Shown: piece by piece, positions 1 to 11,763 of the stretch
How the letters are laid out: each line of letters starts with the position of its first letter
Position numbering within the stretch: the stretch's first letter is position 1
From: Apostichopus japonicus
Lineage: Eukaryota > Echinodermata > Holothuroidea > Aspidochirotida > Stichopodidae
Length of the DNA stretch: 64,000 nt
Direction of reading: 5' to 3'
Assembly (NCBI RefSeq): GCF_037975245.1
Contig: NC_092578.1
Span: forward strand, 14,120,321 to 14,184,320
Notes under the pieces: generated by a model
Databases searched by the model: none
Seen by the model: the letters and a program-made list of their open reading frames with translations, nothing else
What the model was told of the DNA's origin: nothing
Made by a program: the position numbers and the translations under genes

Positions 1-540
1 AAACAGCCAAGTGGTAATAAGTTCACACTTTCTAAACAGAATAGTTCCCTGTGGTTACAATATCAAACTGTCCAACACCTTTTTGAAAAACAACACACAA
101 TAGGTGGTGTCTAGCTGCGGAATGTGGTCTTAATTATTTACTCATCATTTGTTTGAACAAATAAACTGTCTGCTGCAGTGAAACATGTCCAGCCAAAATC
201 ACTTTTTGGGGATGTAAATCAAATGACGACAATTGTCAGGCTATATGCTACTTAAGAACCAGAGGTGGAAACTTTGCAAGTAAATATAGGAACAAAAACT
301 ATGTACATATAAACTTGTTAATGGGGACTTAACCTGCAAAGATTTACAGTACACTTTCTCTGTTCTCACCTACCTTCGTGATCTTTCTGTATGCTTAATA
401 CCTATTTGGAAATAATTTATACTCAAACACAGCATTCTGCCATGCACTACAAGTTATTTGCATGGTACAAATAACAGATATGATGCCATTCATATTGGAA
501 CTAACTACAGAAAATTATTCACTTTTTAAGACATGCTTAC

Positions 541-698
541 CTCATCATCACATCAGTAATGCAATAAGAAGTTGATGCTGCAGTCTTTTCAGGCACTGCC
601 TTAGTCTCAGGCCACTTTGAATAGAAGTCAGACAGTGTTATGATGTACAGTCGATTGGCAGCTGTCACTGGTAGAGGACCAATAAGATCTACACCAAC
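541..698 (-). CDS. Integrase core exon of an exon-split gypsy-type integrase gene
   Basis: The minus strand reads an open 52-codon exon with a clean acceptor (ending AACAG, just right of 698) and donor (GTAAGC, just left of 541). It encodes the first part of a retroviral-type integrase core: VGVDLIGPL, then ITLSDFYSKWPE, the typical motif around the first catalytic Asp. This arrangement is known from invertebrate host genes annotated as KRAB-A-domain-2-like or gypsy-integrase-like, which are integrases split by introns. The exon has no stops. The same exon occurs at 57732..57892 with two stops. Later exons would lie left of the window. Whether the gene works is unclear, because the preceding zinc-binding exon is broken. 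Confidence 0.75.
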
Positions 699-1365
699 CT
701 GTTAAGAAAGAAGACAGCATTTAGGTGCTAATTTCAAAAACAATTACAAGTTGCATGCTTTGCCTTGACTGTTGTTCTATTCCATTGCTTCATTCTGTAC
801 AGAGATCTTGATAAAAACAGTGGGATATCTGATCGAAACAGGGTGTTGGTGGATTTAGGCCAATTATTTTTACCTTGCAAACATGAAAATGTAACTTACA
901 CCATACTGTACCATATATTTACAATCTCTTCAACCACTAAACCAGAAAAATGATACGCCACTTTTTGCAACTTACAATTATATTCCTATATTGATGGTTG
1001 CTCTGCAGTTAGGCCAGAGTTGGCTTAAAGGTATGCTGTGTAGGCCTTAAATATGCCAAATTTTCACTATGGACAAAATTCTTTAAGTATGTTTATTTCC
1101 CTGGAGGAAATTTACCTCACTGGGACATTCAATATCTCGTGTCATCATTTAGAATGTCTGAGCACAATTTAAAGGGTTATTATTACCCCTTGGAAAGTAC
1201 TTTTTGAAAACTTTTAGCAATTAAACTGCCAAAATTTAGGGCCAATACAGACTACCTTTAAACTTGTAAATGTTGAATTTGTCCAGAAAGAGTGACATTA
1301 ACTATACTAAACCTTCACTGCATACTGCGGACATCTTGTGCAATTAAAACAGATTGAGAATTTAC

Positions 1366-1517
1366 CTGTTTCCATAATCCATTTACAGGAATGCTATGGA
1401 GACTTGTTCGTAGGTCTACAGGACAATGATGCTTTGACATCCTGTTGAACATAACTTGTTACATCAACATTGATAGTTTTCCAATAGAATCTAGACATAG
1501 TCTGTTGTCTGGTTTAT
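1366..1517 (-). pseudogene. Integrase zinc-binding (H2C2) exon, frameshifted
   Basis: The minus strand reads RFYWKTINVDVTSYVQQ, the usual YW-motif region of an integrase zinc-binding domain. After a change of frame near 1430 it continues to HSIPVNGLWKQ and a donor GTAAAT left of 1366. The last residues join in phase to the integrase core exon at 541..698, as in the family. The expected paired Cys motif is degraded and neither frame is open throughout, so this is a broken exon or contains an assembly error. The acceptor near 1518 is tentative. Confidence 0.55.
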
Positions 1518-2437
1518 CTATGCAAAGATGAACACCTTCAAAGAGATAAGAAAATTCATGATCAAGGAGATATCATGTTTTTTTGCCCATCCCCCCCCCC
1601 AAAAAAAAACAACAACAAACAAACACACACAAATATATGGGCTGCAGGATTGGTAGTTCTAGCTGAAGTGCCTTAAAATTGAATTACAACTCTATATCGG
1701 TGTTTGAAATGGAATATTCCCATTATTGTACATATTGCATGGCCACTATTTGGGTCTATAGATATTTAAGGAGTTTTCTTCTGTAGTGAGGTTTGGCATG
1801 TAGAGAATATGCCACACCTAAAAAAGTACTATCAGGCCTTCAATATCTGTTCTTACCAACCAAAATTAATGAACGTGAATTTCTTATGTACAGTATTAGT
1901 GCCACTTTCCTCTAGAAGTAGGCTAGGCTATATGCTATAGTCCAATAATAGCATTTTATAGTGTCCCATGCATGCAAACCAGACTAGCTCTGTAAGCGTT
2001 AGTGATCTGTTGTTATCTTTTATGATAGGCAGGGCGGATAAAAGGTAGAAATTTATAATAATTTTCACAAAAATTTGTTAAGACAATTGGGTAAACAAAA
2101 CGAAAAGAAATAGGCCCTAACAACTTTGTTCATGCACTTACAACTTTGCTCAAGCATACAACTGATTATAATGTTGCATAAGCAATTGCTTGACTTTTGC
2201 GAATGAGTTTTTACAACTAACCAAACGTGGTAAAAGAATATCATGATTTGTGCACCAATCAGTCCTAGAGGCCTGGTTATAGTTTAACTGTGGAATGGCC
2301 GTTCGCCATTTAACAACCAATACCATATTGTGTATCCTATACTGTAAGTTACAGACATTACCTTATAGATGTCACTAGTCAGTATGAGCTGCCTCGATTT
2401 GGGCGAGTTGAGAAGCCCTAGACAGCAAAACTTTCCT

Positions 2438-2683
2438 TTATTTTCGGTATGCAAGAGTTCCATTTTCAGCCAGTCTGAAAGACTGACTTTGTCTCCGTAA
2501 GATCCTTCTCTGTTTTATTCTTGTAAACCCACTTGGATAGCTCTCATCTCTTAGAATATCTGCAATTTGTCTCACGTTTTCTGTTAGCTTTTCCATTTTT
2601 AGTTGTCGCACGACTTTACTGCTAAATATACGGAAGCCGAAATACGACAGTTTCCTAATAATACGGATACTGCCAGAGTCCAT
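2438..2683 (-). CDS. Possible first exon of the left integrase-like gene
   Basis: The minus-strand open frame begins with ATG at 2683 and ends in TAA at 2438. Its second half contains RDESYPSGFTRIKQRRILRR and then a QSFRL...GTLAYRK stretch. That pattern precedes the zinc-binding domain in exon-split integrase host genes, and a related exon stands at 60743..61006. There is no good donor before the TAA, so the exon may be truncated or damaged. The link with the exons at 1366 and 541 rests on order, strand and family resemblance. Confidence 0.4.
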   Translation of the reverse strand: MDSGSIRIIRKLSYFGFRIFSSKVVRQLKMEKLTENVRQIADILRDESYPSGFTRIKQRRILRRQSQSFRLAENGTLAYRK

Positions 2684-2689
2684 TACTAA

Positions 2690-3327
2690 TTAAATTTTTG
2701 CTACTCGAACGTACATGCTAATGCGGACGTAGTGTTCAGGGGGACACAATTTACAACCAAATATGCGACCAACAAATAATGTCCCCCCTCGTTTCATCAT
2801 AGCATAAACTGTCCTGGGAGACAGTCTGTACCAACTGGCCTTGTACAAAAGGTCCGGGAGACTAAATGTACTGGTAAATTCAGTATAAACTGTCCCAGTG
2901 GGACTGGGACAGTTTATACTGAATATGGAATATTTGCGACAGTTTGTACTGCTACACCGGAATTGCATCTTCTGTAACACTAACTGTTGGTTCAGTTTGT
3001 TGCGACAGAATACTGGGGGGAGCACACAAGAAAAACAGCAGGAAAACTATTGGCGTAACACTAAACAGAAGCCTCCTGCCAATGATGCCCTGGATAAAGG
3101 AAAGACTCATCCTATACTCTGACTGTTAAATCAAACCTAAAAGTAGAAAAGACAAGGTTAGCTATGGGCAATTTAGGCCGCATAATACTTGAATGATCAA
3201 AGGGAGATGGGTGTATAAAAATGATATCATCAAAAGATTAGTGCTCCTACAATGTCATGCCCTAGCATTTGGAAATGTTCATGTCATATGCATCATTTTG
3301 CAATTAAAGTTGTGGTAATTGCTTATC
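2690..3327. other. No gene seen
   Basis: Short frames overlap on both strands here without splice sites or a recognisable product. A short inverted repeat around 2880-2930 (AAACTGTCCCAGTGGGACTGGGACAGTTT) gives the frames their apparent openness. I see nothing else. Confidence 0.4.
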
Positions 3328-3695
3328 TTAAAGGCATTGAAGACTCGCCCCACACCGCGTGCCGCGTTCTGAAAAAGTTAACTTTCCGTTGCTCGCAAGT
3401 GAAGTTTTCTGCTTGTGGCTACAAAATGCAGACAGTAATGAAACGTGATACCTTGTTATCTTTAGCTGGACCTGAGATGTCCATCGCTGTATCGTTTGTA
3501 CACTGTGATGTGGGTATTCACCGCAGCTGTATGTACTGACTGTAAACTAGTGTCTATTTACCGACGGTAGCAAACTGTGTGTGTATTTTCTGGGATCGAT
3601 GGTGGTGTCGAACACTTCTGTTACACCTCATTCGAAACTAGGTCAGATTACCGGCATGAGACGTTTCTTGGTGTGCGAGTATTCACACCCTTTAA
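3328..3695 (+). mobile_element. TTAA-flanked MITE, copy A
   Basis: The element is bounded by TTAA on both sides. Its terminal inverted repeats begin AGGCATTGAAGACTCGC at the left, and the right end reads as the complement of AGGGTGTGAATACTCGC. Copies in the opposite orientation lie at 33491..33843 and 36419..36791. It has no coding capacity. The TTAA target suggests mobilisation by a piggyBac-like or other TTAA-specific transposase, but the family cannot be fixed from the sequence. Confidence 0.75.
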
Positions 3696-3769
3696 TTAAC
3701 TACATGCTGTATGGGGAGGGATATAAAGGTGGTCATGCATCATGCCTCCGATTATTTCCTAAATAATGA

Positions 3770-4905
3770 TGTTTCATTTTTTTTCCATTTCATTTAATTT
3801 ATTTCGTCTATACATAAGAACAATAGAGCAAAGTGGTATAGTAAAAACAGGACACTAGAAAAACAACAGTAGTTTATCAAGCTGGTGACCAAAAAATAAC
3901 AAATAACAATGAAAGAAGGTAACAATTAAGAGTAGAGAAAAATAAACATGAGATAATCAATACTCAGTCATCGTAGTTTTCAATTAGGTGGGCTTTAAAT
4001 TTGCGCTTAAACGTTACATAAGATTTAACAGTTTTTATATCATTTGGAAGCACTTTCCAGTTTTTATAGCAGTAGTTGTTCAAGAGTAATTTACCGTGTT
4101 TCGAGTGATGTCTGCTAACAGAAAAATGGGTATTATACCTCGTACTGTTACGAATATACGCGGAATTACTGGGATTAACAATATCACAAAAGACACGGGG
4201 GGAGAATATTGTTGATATACTTATAAATAAAAGAACACATCTTGAGAGCATGAATGTCACTGACCTTAAGAATACCAAGGTCTTTGTGCAAAGTACTGGT
4301 AGGATAACGTCGATGTTTAAAAGTAATGGTTTTTAACATTCTATTTTGGAGGATTTGTAAAGGCTTAAGTATGGTAGCTTTAGCCATGCCATAAATTTCA
4401 GCACCGTAAGAAATCTTAGAACAAACCAGTGAATAGTAAAGCTGAATAGCTACAGAGGGAGTGGGAACGAATCCCTGAGGCGATAGAAAATGCCATTAAA
4501 CTTAACAAGACTATTACAAAGGTCATCAATATGTTGCTTGAATGACAATTTATCATCAATCATAAGGCCAACATATTTGATGCAATCTGTTTTACAAATA
4601 TTATTATTATCCAAAGCGAAATGCTCTGGACACGAATGAGAAACATTATCTTTGGCATGAAAACTAGTAAAGTTAGTTTTCCCAAGATGCAAGGTAAGTC
4701 TGTTGGCATCAAACCATTTCTTGAGACTGCTTAACGTTGATTGTGCTTTAAGCACGATATTGGTACAGTTTTTGTCGTGGACGAAAACGTTTGTGTCATC
4801 AGCAAAAAGTTTTAAGGATTCGTCAGGTACAACATTTTTAATATCGTTTACATAGATTAAGAATAACAGCGGTCCTAAAACAGAACCTGGGCATGGAAGC
4901 TAGGG
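3770..4905 (-). mobile_element. 5'-truncated LINE (CR1/Jockey-like RT), fossil
   Basis: The minus strand carries the second half of a non-LTR retrotransposon reverse transcriptase. GSVLGPLLFLIYVNDI and LKLFADDTNVFVHD (the FADD catalytic motif) lie at about 4770-4905. KYVGLMIDDKLSFKQHI follows, then the thumb and C-terminal region through ILPP and FKRKFKAHLIENYDD at 3964. The reading moves between frames near 4450 and 4200, so it is inactive. The T-rich left end (3770-3800) is the 3' tail. The 5' end stops abruptly near 4905, as expected for target-primed truncation. Confidence 0.85.
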
Positions 4906-5639
4906 TGTGTCAATTTTAATGCCACTGAACATAAATTTGCCTGACTCTCAATAATAAATGCATATCTGTCCCTTCTATCCCACACCAATAGCTATACGTC
5001 AGGGTCCCCATACAAAACTCATTCAGTGAAAAATATATAGGCCTAGTATCCAAGTCTTAAAATTTGCTTGTGGAAAATATTGTTCACTCTGTTATAGTCT
5101 TACCTTAACGATGTATTTCGTATAATAAATAAACTGTATAATAAAGAAACTGTAACTTACTATATTCGCGGCGGTGGTAAGTATCACTGTATGCTGTATT
5201 CTGCTCGAAGGGTTAGCCTAATGTTAGTTATTACTTTTTAAGGCATGGGCTAATTAGTTAATATGCCTATTAAATCACTGTTGAATCCATACGTCGAAAG
5301 TACAGAATATTTGGCCTATGAGTAAAAGTACTGGTATTCTTGGAAAAGTGGATATGTATAGTTTAGTTTCCATGGGTCAGTGCGCACGGCGCACCTGTGT
5401 TCCGCAATGCCATGCGGTCACAAAAAATTGACGCAGGCACTGGTGGTGTTTTCAAGTTTAAATTTATAACCACTGAAGTTGACCACCAGGTACTTTTTCA
5501 TGAGGACTCTATCGACTTCATGGACTCATTACCATTTGCCCATTTGAACGCTTTTGTATTTTCTAGGGTTTTGGGTAACCCTTCCTTATTAAATTATATT
5601 TTTGTGAGCAGGAGCTAAACCTTTCACATGATGATAATG
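4906..5639. other. No gene seen
   Basis: AT-rich unique-looking sequence. The open frame at 5397..5618 lacks splice sites and family features. Nothing else is recognisable. Confidence 0.4.
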
Positions 5640-7215
5640 ATATTTCACCCATTAATCATAATTCAACTTTATATTCAGACGTAAGTGATTTAAATACCGG
5701 TAATTTATTTCATAACTCCCTAAGTACTTTTTATTTGGTTCATGTAAATGCCCGTAGGTTATCAAGAAATGTTGATGACATCAATGAAATTTTGATTTCT
5801 TCTTCAAGTAATTTTCACTGCCTTAGCAATTACGGAAACCTGGCTTCATCCTGATTCAAACCTTTGCTTAATTCAAATTCCAAATTATACTTTCATTCAC
5901 AGGGACAAGAGTGTTAAACGTGGCCGGGGAGTTGGATTTTATATTAATAAAGTAATACCTTTTGTAATTAGAAACGATCTTTTATCAAACCCTCTGTTAT
6001 TTGAATTCATGTTTGTTGAGGTTAAACTCAACAATAAACTGTTATCTTGGGATTTATTTATTAACCCTCTGATGTCTCAATAGCTGCATTTTATGATGAA
6101 TTATCTGGTATTTTGCAAAACATACAAAAATGAAAAGAAAACTTGCTATATTACAGTGATTTTAATATTGATCTATTGAATGCATGAATATTTGCCTCAT
6201 ATTGCACATTTTCTTGATTTAATTGTATTCTCATTCATATTTACCATTAGTATCAAAATCAACAAGGATTACAGCCACATCTTCATCACTCATTGATAAT
6301 ATGTTTTGTTATGATTCTATTGTTAATTCAAAATCTGGCATTCTATTATCTGACATTAGCGACCACTTACCAATATTTTGTTATTGGGATTTATACAATA
6401 CTCTCATTCATACTCATTTAAGCTATTGTAATCTAGTTCGGGGAAATGCTCACACTTCTCATCTAAATCAATTATTCATACTCCAGAAAAAAAGCTGTTC
6501 GTTTAATCACCCAATCAAGTTTAAGAGCACATACATATCCTCTTTTGCTACCAGATTAGGTATTCTTAATATTTTTGACATCCACAGACACCATTGCGCT
6601 AGGCCTATATTCATTCTTAAATTTGTTAAGCAACAGTTATCAGATAGTTTCTCAAATTTGTTTTCCTTCACTCATGATACACATTCCCACAATACCAGGT
6701 CCTCCCAACACCTTTTCTCTTCCCATTAATTCACACCTATTCAAACGCTAAATTGTATCTGATGGTACTAAATTCTTGAATCAAACCTGCGATTCAATAA
6801 AATACGCAAAATCCGTAATATTATTTTGCTGATTAATTAAAAAAGACACTTATATCTAAATATGAACACTTCTAGTTTACCCTTTTGTATTTTCATCTCC
6901 ATTTTTGTTTATGTTTCTATTTGACATCTTTCTGTTTTATCCCAACTGAATGCTCCATTTTCTTTTATTCTGGCCAAGTTACCTGGTGGGTCAATACGGA
7001 GGGTGGGGTAAGGGGGGGGGGGCAGATCCTCTTTTGATACTTCTTTTTTCCCTTTTATTTACATGTACTTTGTAATTAATTATGTTACGGTGGGCTTCTT
7101 GTAAAAGCTTCGTATTCAAAGCCCTTCCACCATGGTCTTCACAATTGTTATATGTCTTTTCACTGTAAACATTGTAATATATGCATGAAAATAGAAAATA
7201 AATAAATAAAAAAAA
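5640..7215 (+). mobile_element. Internally deleted LINE (endonuclease fused to RT tail)
   Basis: Plus strand, several frames. About 5735-6060 reads as the start of an apurinic-type endonuclease (VHVNARRLSRNVDDI, then AITETWLHPDSN, shifted frame). 6223-6400 gives the endonuclease end (SLIDNMFCYDSIV, then LLSDISDHLPIF, the SDH motif). Directly after this, without the RT palm, comes the RT C-terminal region (NTLIHTHLSYCNLV, then ATRLGILNIFDIHRHHCA). The palm and fingers are therefore deleted. A 3' tail of AAATA units ends near 7215. Non-functional, and best read as a CR1/Daphne-type relic. Confidence 0.8.
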
Positions 7216-8103
7216 ATCAAATCATATGTTACTTTCCATGGTATTGCATCTCAATTCATAGCATATATTACTCACCAACCATCACTCTACTTCCGAATGC
7301 GATTGTTAAGGCTGGTTTTTAAACTCTTCTTGCTTGCAACAGCAGCTACCGAAATTCTCACAATTGATAGAACTTTTATCATCGTGGACCCTTTAAGCCA
7401 CGGACGTCAACCATTGGGGGGTGGTGGGTGACAGGGAGACATGTCCCCCAGTTTTGAGATAGCGGCACAATATATATTTTTAAGCCACTTACTTATACTA
7501 GATCATAATTTCTTACAACTCTTATATTCCGCCCTATTTAAAATTCTTAAAGACTGCGAGTTAAGCCAGTAACTGTCCTTTATGATGGATTTGTACCTCA
7601 TGCGCTGGTGTCCAAAATGGCTCAATTTTGGCTATACCACAAGCACGCGATACGTGTTCCATCTAACACTCACTACACAGTGTCTGAGTGAAAGGCCTAC
7701 AACACGTTTTTATGTATTCTGTTTGCATAGCTGTAGCAGTGACAGTAAATGGTAAGTTTGAAACTGTTTATTTTAAGGCTTATTTGGGTGGTAGAACTTA
7801 TGTAGTATGTGCAGTGAGCCTGCTTGGCGAACGAGGTGCCGGGGTGTTGGCCCAATAAGGTGCGCTTGGGATCGTCCGGTCCCGACCATCATGGATAGCT
7901 ATTGATAATTAGGCCTGAATCACTGACCAACTTCCATTGTCACGGGGCAACCATAGTGTAAACGGTTATTTTCCGAAACGTTGAACATCAAAGTCACGAA
8001 ATACTGGGCTACCCGACATGAATTGAGAAGGGGGGGGGGGGGCGGGGTAGATGCATGGTCACAGCAAGAAAGAAATTAGAACCTCTCAAAGATATTCCAA
8101 TTC
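7216..8103. other. No gene; repeat scraps and G tracts
   Basis: Contains a G11-12 tract near 8030 and a transposon-like scrap with ACATGTCCCCC near 7440, which recurs near 12785. No coding exon is recognised. Confidence 0.35.
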
Positions 8104-8269
8104 TACGGTGGCTAAATAATGTCATAAGGAAAAAGGGTGTCCTCAAATCTCACAATTTGGACTTTTTATCTCAAGGTTTGGACTTTCTCAACAATTTGAT
8201 ATAAGAAGTCAACATTTTGAGATTTTAAGACCCCCTTTTCCTTTCCTTTTTCCCTATTAAGCCACCGTA
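8104..8269. mobile_element. Palindromic MITE (TACGGTGGC ends)
   Basis: The ends are inverted copies: TACGGTGGCTAAATAATG at the left, and the complement of TACGGTGGCTTAATAGGG at the right. The flanks share CAATTC on both sides (8098-8103 and 8270-8275), a probable 6-bp target duplication. The inside is AT-rich with a repeated TTTGGACTTT motif and no coding potential. Confidence 0.65.
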
Positions 8270-9622
8270 CAATTCCACTTGTTTCCAAGATTGATTCCTA
8301 ATACATGGAAAGATATATTATTGTCATATTTTCTGTGTCCCTTCATACGTTAGAAAGTATATTTTTTACATTCCTCCTTTAATTTGCTAATCAGGGCACC
8401 GATTCTGTCTTCTAATTTGGGGTGAGGGGGGGGGGGCAAGACAGCCTGAGGCCAAGAAAAAAGTTGTCAAAATTCACCAACTTTGAAACGGTTGAAAACG
8501 GTTCTCTTTGAAAATCATTGCTTTGAAAATTATTGGGGTCATGCCCCCGCCCCCACCAATGTGTCGGTGGCTATGCAAATGTCATTTCGATGTCTAGTAC
8601 ATATGTGCCTGGTTTCATTGCAATTTCTGCTTGTTCCTGGAGTTACTTAGTTCAAAGTTGTTTTGCTTGTGTCCATATCCTAGGAACTAGTTCAATACAT
8701 GGAAAAAACATTCAACTTAAATCCTTCTTTAAAGTTGTGTTAGTCCCCCCCCCCTCCCCTTAGAACCGCCCTCTCCCCAGTACAAAACAAGTATGGCATC
8801 AAGGTTAGAACATGCTTGTCGCATCTATACAAAGTACCTTGACTGCAACAAATGTGTATTTAACGGCGGACCCTGCATGATGGGTATTAAATCTCCGATA
8901 GACTGACGTCCCATTTGCCTTTCCCTATATCTAGAGACTCCTTCGAATGGCTCTCATCCGTTCACCTCATTGAAACCGGTTAACCGAGAACTGTGCACCG
9001 GAGGTATGGGCCGAAATATTGGGAATTTACTTACTAGTTTGGGATCACATCACAATTAATCTTTTAAATTGCGTTTATTAATCTGTATATATTATAAAAA
9101 ATCATCACGACCGTCTAATTGCAAATGCGTATAGATGTGCATGGCTTGAGGGTCAGAAGGCATGTTTGAGGGGATGGAAACTGCTATTTCCGAGCCCTCA
9201 AAGATGAGCCAATCAGAACCAGAGTATAGCTTTCGTATATTTTTCGTAGTTGTGTGAAACACATGTATATGAAATACTTTTAACTTTGAAAATTGAAATT
9301 TATTTTTCACTTCTTAAAATGAAACTTGACTAAAACAAACTAATGAGTTTCTTTGTAGCCGGATTTCACTATGAACACTAGCATTGAAATCGATATATAC
9401 ATATATTTCGATTTCAACCCAAAATGTTGTTTTAAGTATATGGTAATTATGAATATCTTTCTCGAAAAACATAAAAGGAAAGTTTTAAAGGATATAGATA
9501 CCAAAACATCCACTATTACAGATCCAATATACTGTACTATCCAGCTTATGATGAATGTTATGACGCAAGGGTGGCTATAGTTACACTTCTATAAGACTAA
9601 GCTATATACCTTACAGCATATA
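8270..9622. other. No gene seen
   Basis: Contains G and C homopolymer tracts (near 8425 and 8748) and several chance frames without splice context. Nothing is recognisable as a gene or element. Confidence 0.35.
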
Positions 9623-10000
9623 CAGGGGCGTCGGAAGCTATTTGGGATTGGTACGGCAGATCAGAGTGTGGCCATCTATCATAATTATCGGGGGGGGAGG
9701 CGTTTGGTAGGTCAAACTATGCTAAGCGCCACCATGGTTGGAGCGTAGCGTAATGGAGAAAATTTTGCAAAAATGCCTCCCAGATTGCAGGAAATGGCCC
9801 GAGCTTGAAAACAAGACCTGCCAGAGTAGTCAAATTTAGCCTACTGGCCGTCATCATTATTGAAAATTATTGAAATATATACCTCCCAGATTATTTGTTG
9901 CCATTTTTTTTCTTAGTCCTACTTTTTTTCTTCTTTTTTTTGCGCCGTGAATATTGGTCCGGCGTTCCCCGGACCTGCCGAACCGGCTCCGACGCCCCTG
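9623..10000. mobile_element. Non-autonomous hAT-like element (CAGGGGCGTCGGA ends)
   Basis: It begins CAGGGGCGTCGGAAGC and ends with the complement of CAGGGGCGTCGGAGCC, a good terminal inverted repeat. The inside has the GCGCCACCATGGTTGGAGCG block also seen near 11815, 49055 and 62800. No clear 8-bp duplication is visible, because both flanks are ATATA-rich. No coding. Confidence 0.65.
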
Positions 10001-10897
10001 ATATATAGAGCAGACTAAAGTGAAGTAAAAAGAAAGCGACGTCACCTAAATGACCTGTCCAGTGTCATACTATGTCCCTAATTAAAAGTCGTAAGCACCA
10101 AGTTTGTCACAACATTACCAGAAACATGCAAATAAATATTCCAGATATTTGTTTACAGAAAGTGTGATACGTTTCATGTCTTTGTGGCCATATTAGCATT
10201 TCTAATACTTTTTGTATCACTATATAAGATAAATTTTGTTATGTAGATACCGAGCGATGTTTACTTTGTTTTGTGCCTTCTAAAATTACACACTAAGCTT
10301 TTGAATTATAGACTATACGTATAATAAATCCTTGTGTAAGAAAACAACAAGATACTTGATACACATTATAGCCTAATGGCTCCATAGCAACATGAGTTTA
10401 TGCTACCAGCTTGTTAGAATCAGATTTTATAACATTTTAAAGAAGATAGCATATGTATAACATGTCACAGGTCAAAGAAAGGGCGCTGGAGGTATAATAA
10501 AGATTTGCGAGGGTGGGGCGGGGGTGGGGGCATATAAAGGGACAGATAATGTATAAAATGCCGATAAACATTGTGCCCTATACTTGATGTAAATATAACG
10601 TCACACAGGAAGTCGCCATAATTATTAAATCCTTCTGACATTCTGTTGTTTTTCTCTATAATAGTACTTTTTAGGAAATATTTACTGATTTGAGGTAGGG
10701 CCATGCCATGGACCTTTATGGATGAACAGGATGTGGCCCCGGGGTCAGTTAGGCGTACGTCCATGTAGTAGGGTTAGGTCTGCCTCCTGAAAAACAAAAA
10801 ACTCAAAAGTTAGACATCAAATGGTGCATTCTGAGGAACAAAGAATTCATTAGGTCATGATCTATAATATGGTGTAACCGCAAGGCTGTGGTACAAA
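10001..10897. other. No gene seen
   Basis: AT-rich, with a GGGGTGGGG tract near 10515. The minus frame at 10465..10764 shows no family features. Confidence 0.35.
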
Positions 10898-11245
10898 CAA
10901 GGGCGTAGGAACCGGGGGGCTGGGGGCCAGCCCCCCCCCCCCAGTGAAAAATATGGAGGGGCGGAAGTATCATTCCGCCCCCCGCTTCGCAAGTCAGAAA
11001 ACCCCTTTTTCATTTCCAAATGAGAAAAAATCTCATTTGGAGCACCAAATTGCATCTAAGGCCAGGTGAAAATGCAAAAGTTTTTACAAAATGGAGTGGG
11101 TGTTGAAGTGTGCTACATTGCAGCAAATTGCATCTGAGGTCACCTAGAAATGCCAAAAAAAACCAAAGGGGAGGGGGACCCCTCCCCCAGGCCGGCCATC
11201 AGTCTTCAGCCCCCCCCCACTCAAAAGTACCTTCCTACGCCACTG
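10898..11245. mobile_element. hAT-type MITE, copy 1, with 8-bp target duplication
   Basis: It starts CAAGGGCGTAGGAACC and ends with the complement of CAGTGGCGTAGGAAGG. The host sequence GGTACAAA is repeated exactly on both sides (10890-10897 and 11246-11253). An 8-bp duplication with CA...TG ends is the hAT signature. Related copies are at 24909..25267 (inverted) and 53905..54199. No coding. Confidence 0.85.
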
Positions 11246-11690
11246 GGTACAAATACCCCCAACGGAACGTTTCCTACGACTGACGGTGAGCAGATAAACT
11301 CCCTAACTTTTGGGCACGCACCTACTGAGCAAGGTACCTTTCAATAATATTCAGTAGTTCAGTTTTTCCTTACCATCATTTTAATTTTTACAACCAAACC
11401 TCTACTGCAGAGTTTCACGCTTACTAGCAATCGTCAGTTTTGACTTTATTTTGGGGATGTTTTGGTTGATGTCTGCAGCTTGCGAGGATTTCTGATCGTT
11501 TGTTCAAAAGATTAGGGCTTGAATGGTCTATTATCGCTAGTTTCTCGGCCTGGCATAAATTACAAGAACCTGAACTGTTGATCGATATTGTTGATATCCT
11601 GACAATTTACATTACGCTCTTCTTCATAACGTGGAATTGAGCACTCTGTCGGTCGTGTTCTACTTGGAACAGTTTATACATTTCTATAAC

Positions 11691-11693
<3 letters not shown>

Positions 11694-11762
<69 letters not shown>
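11694..11762. repeat. (TA)n microsatellite
   Basis: An uninterrupted run of about 34 TA units. A hAT-like element abuts its right side. Confidence 0.95.
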
Positions 11763-11763
<1 letters not shown>

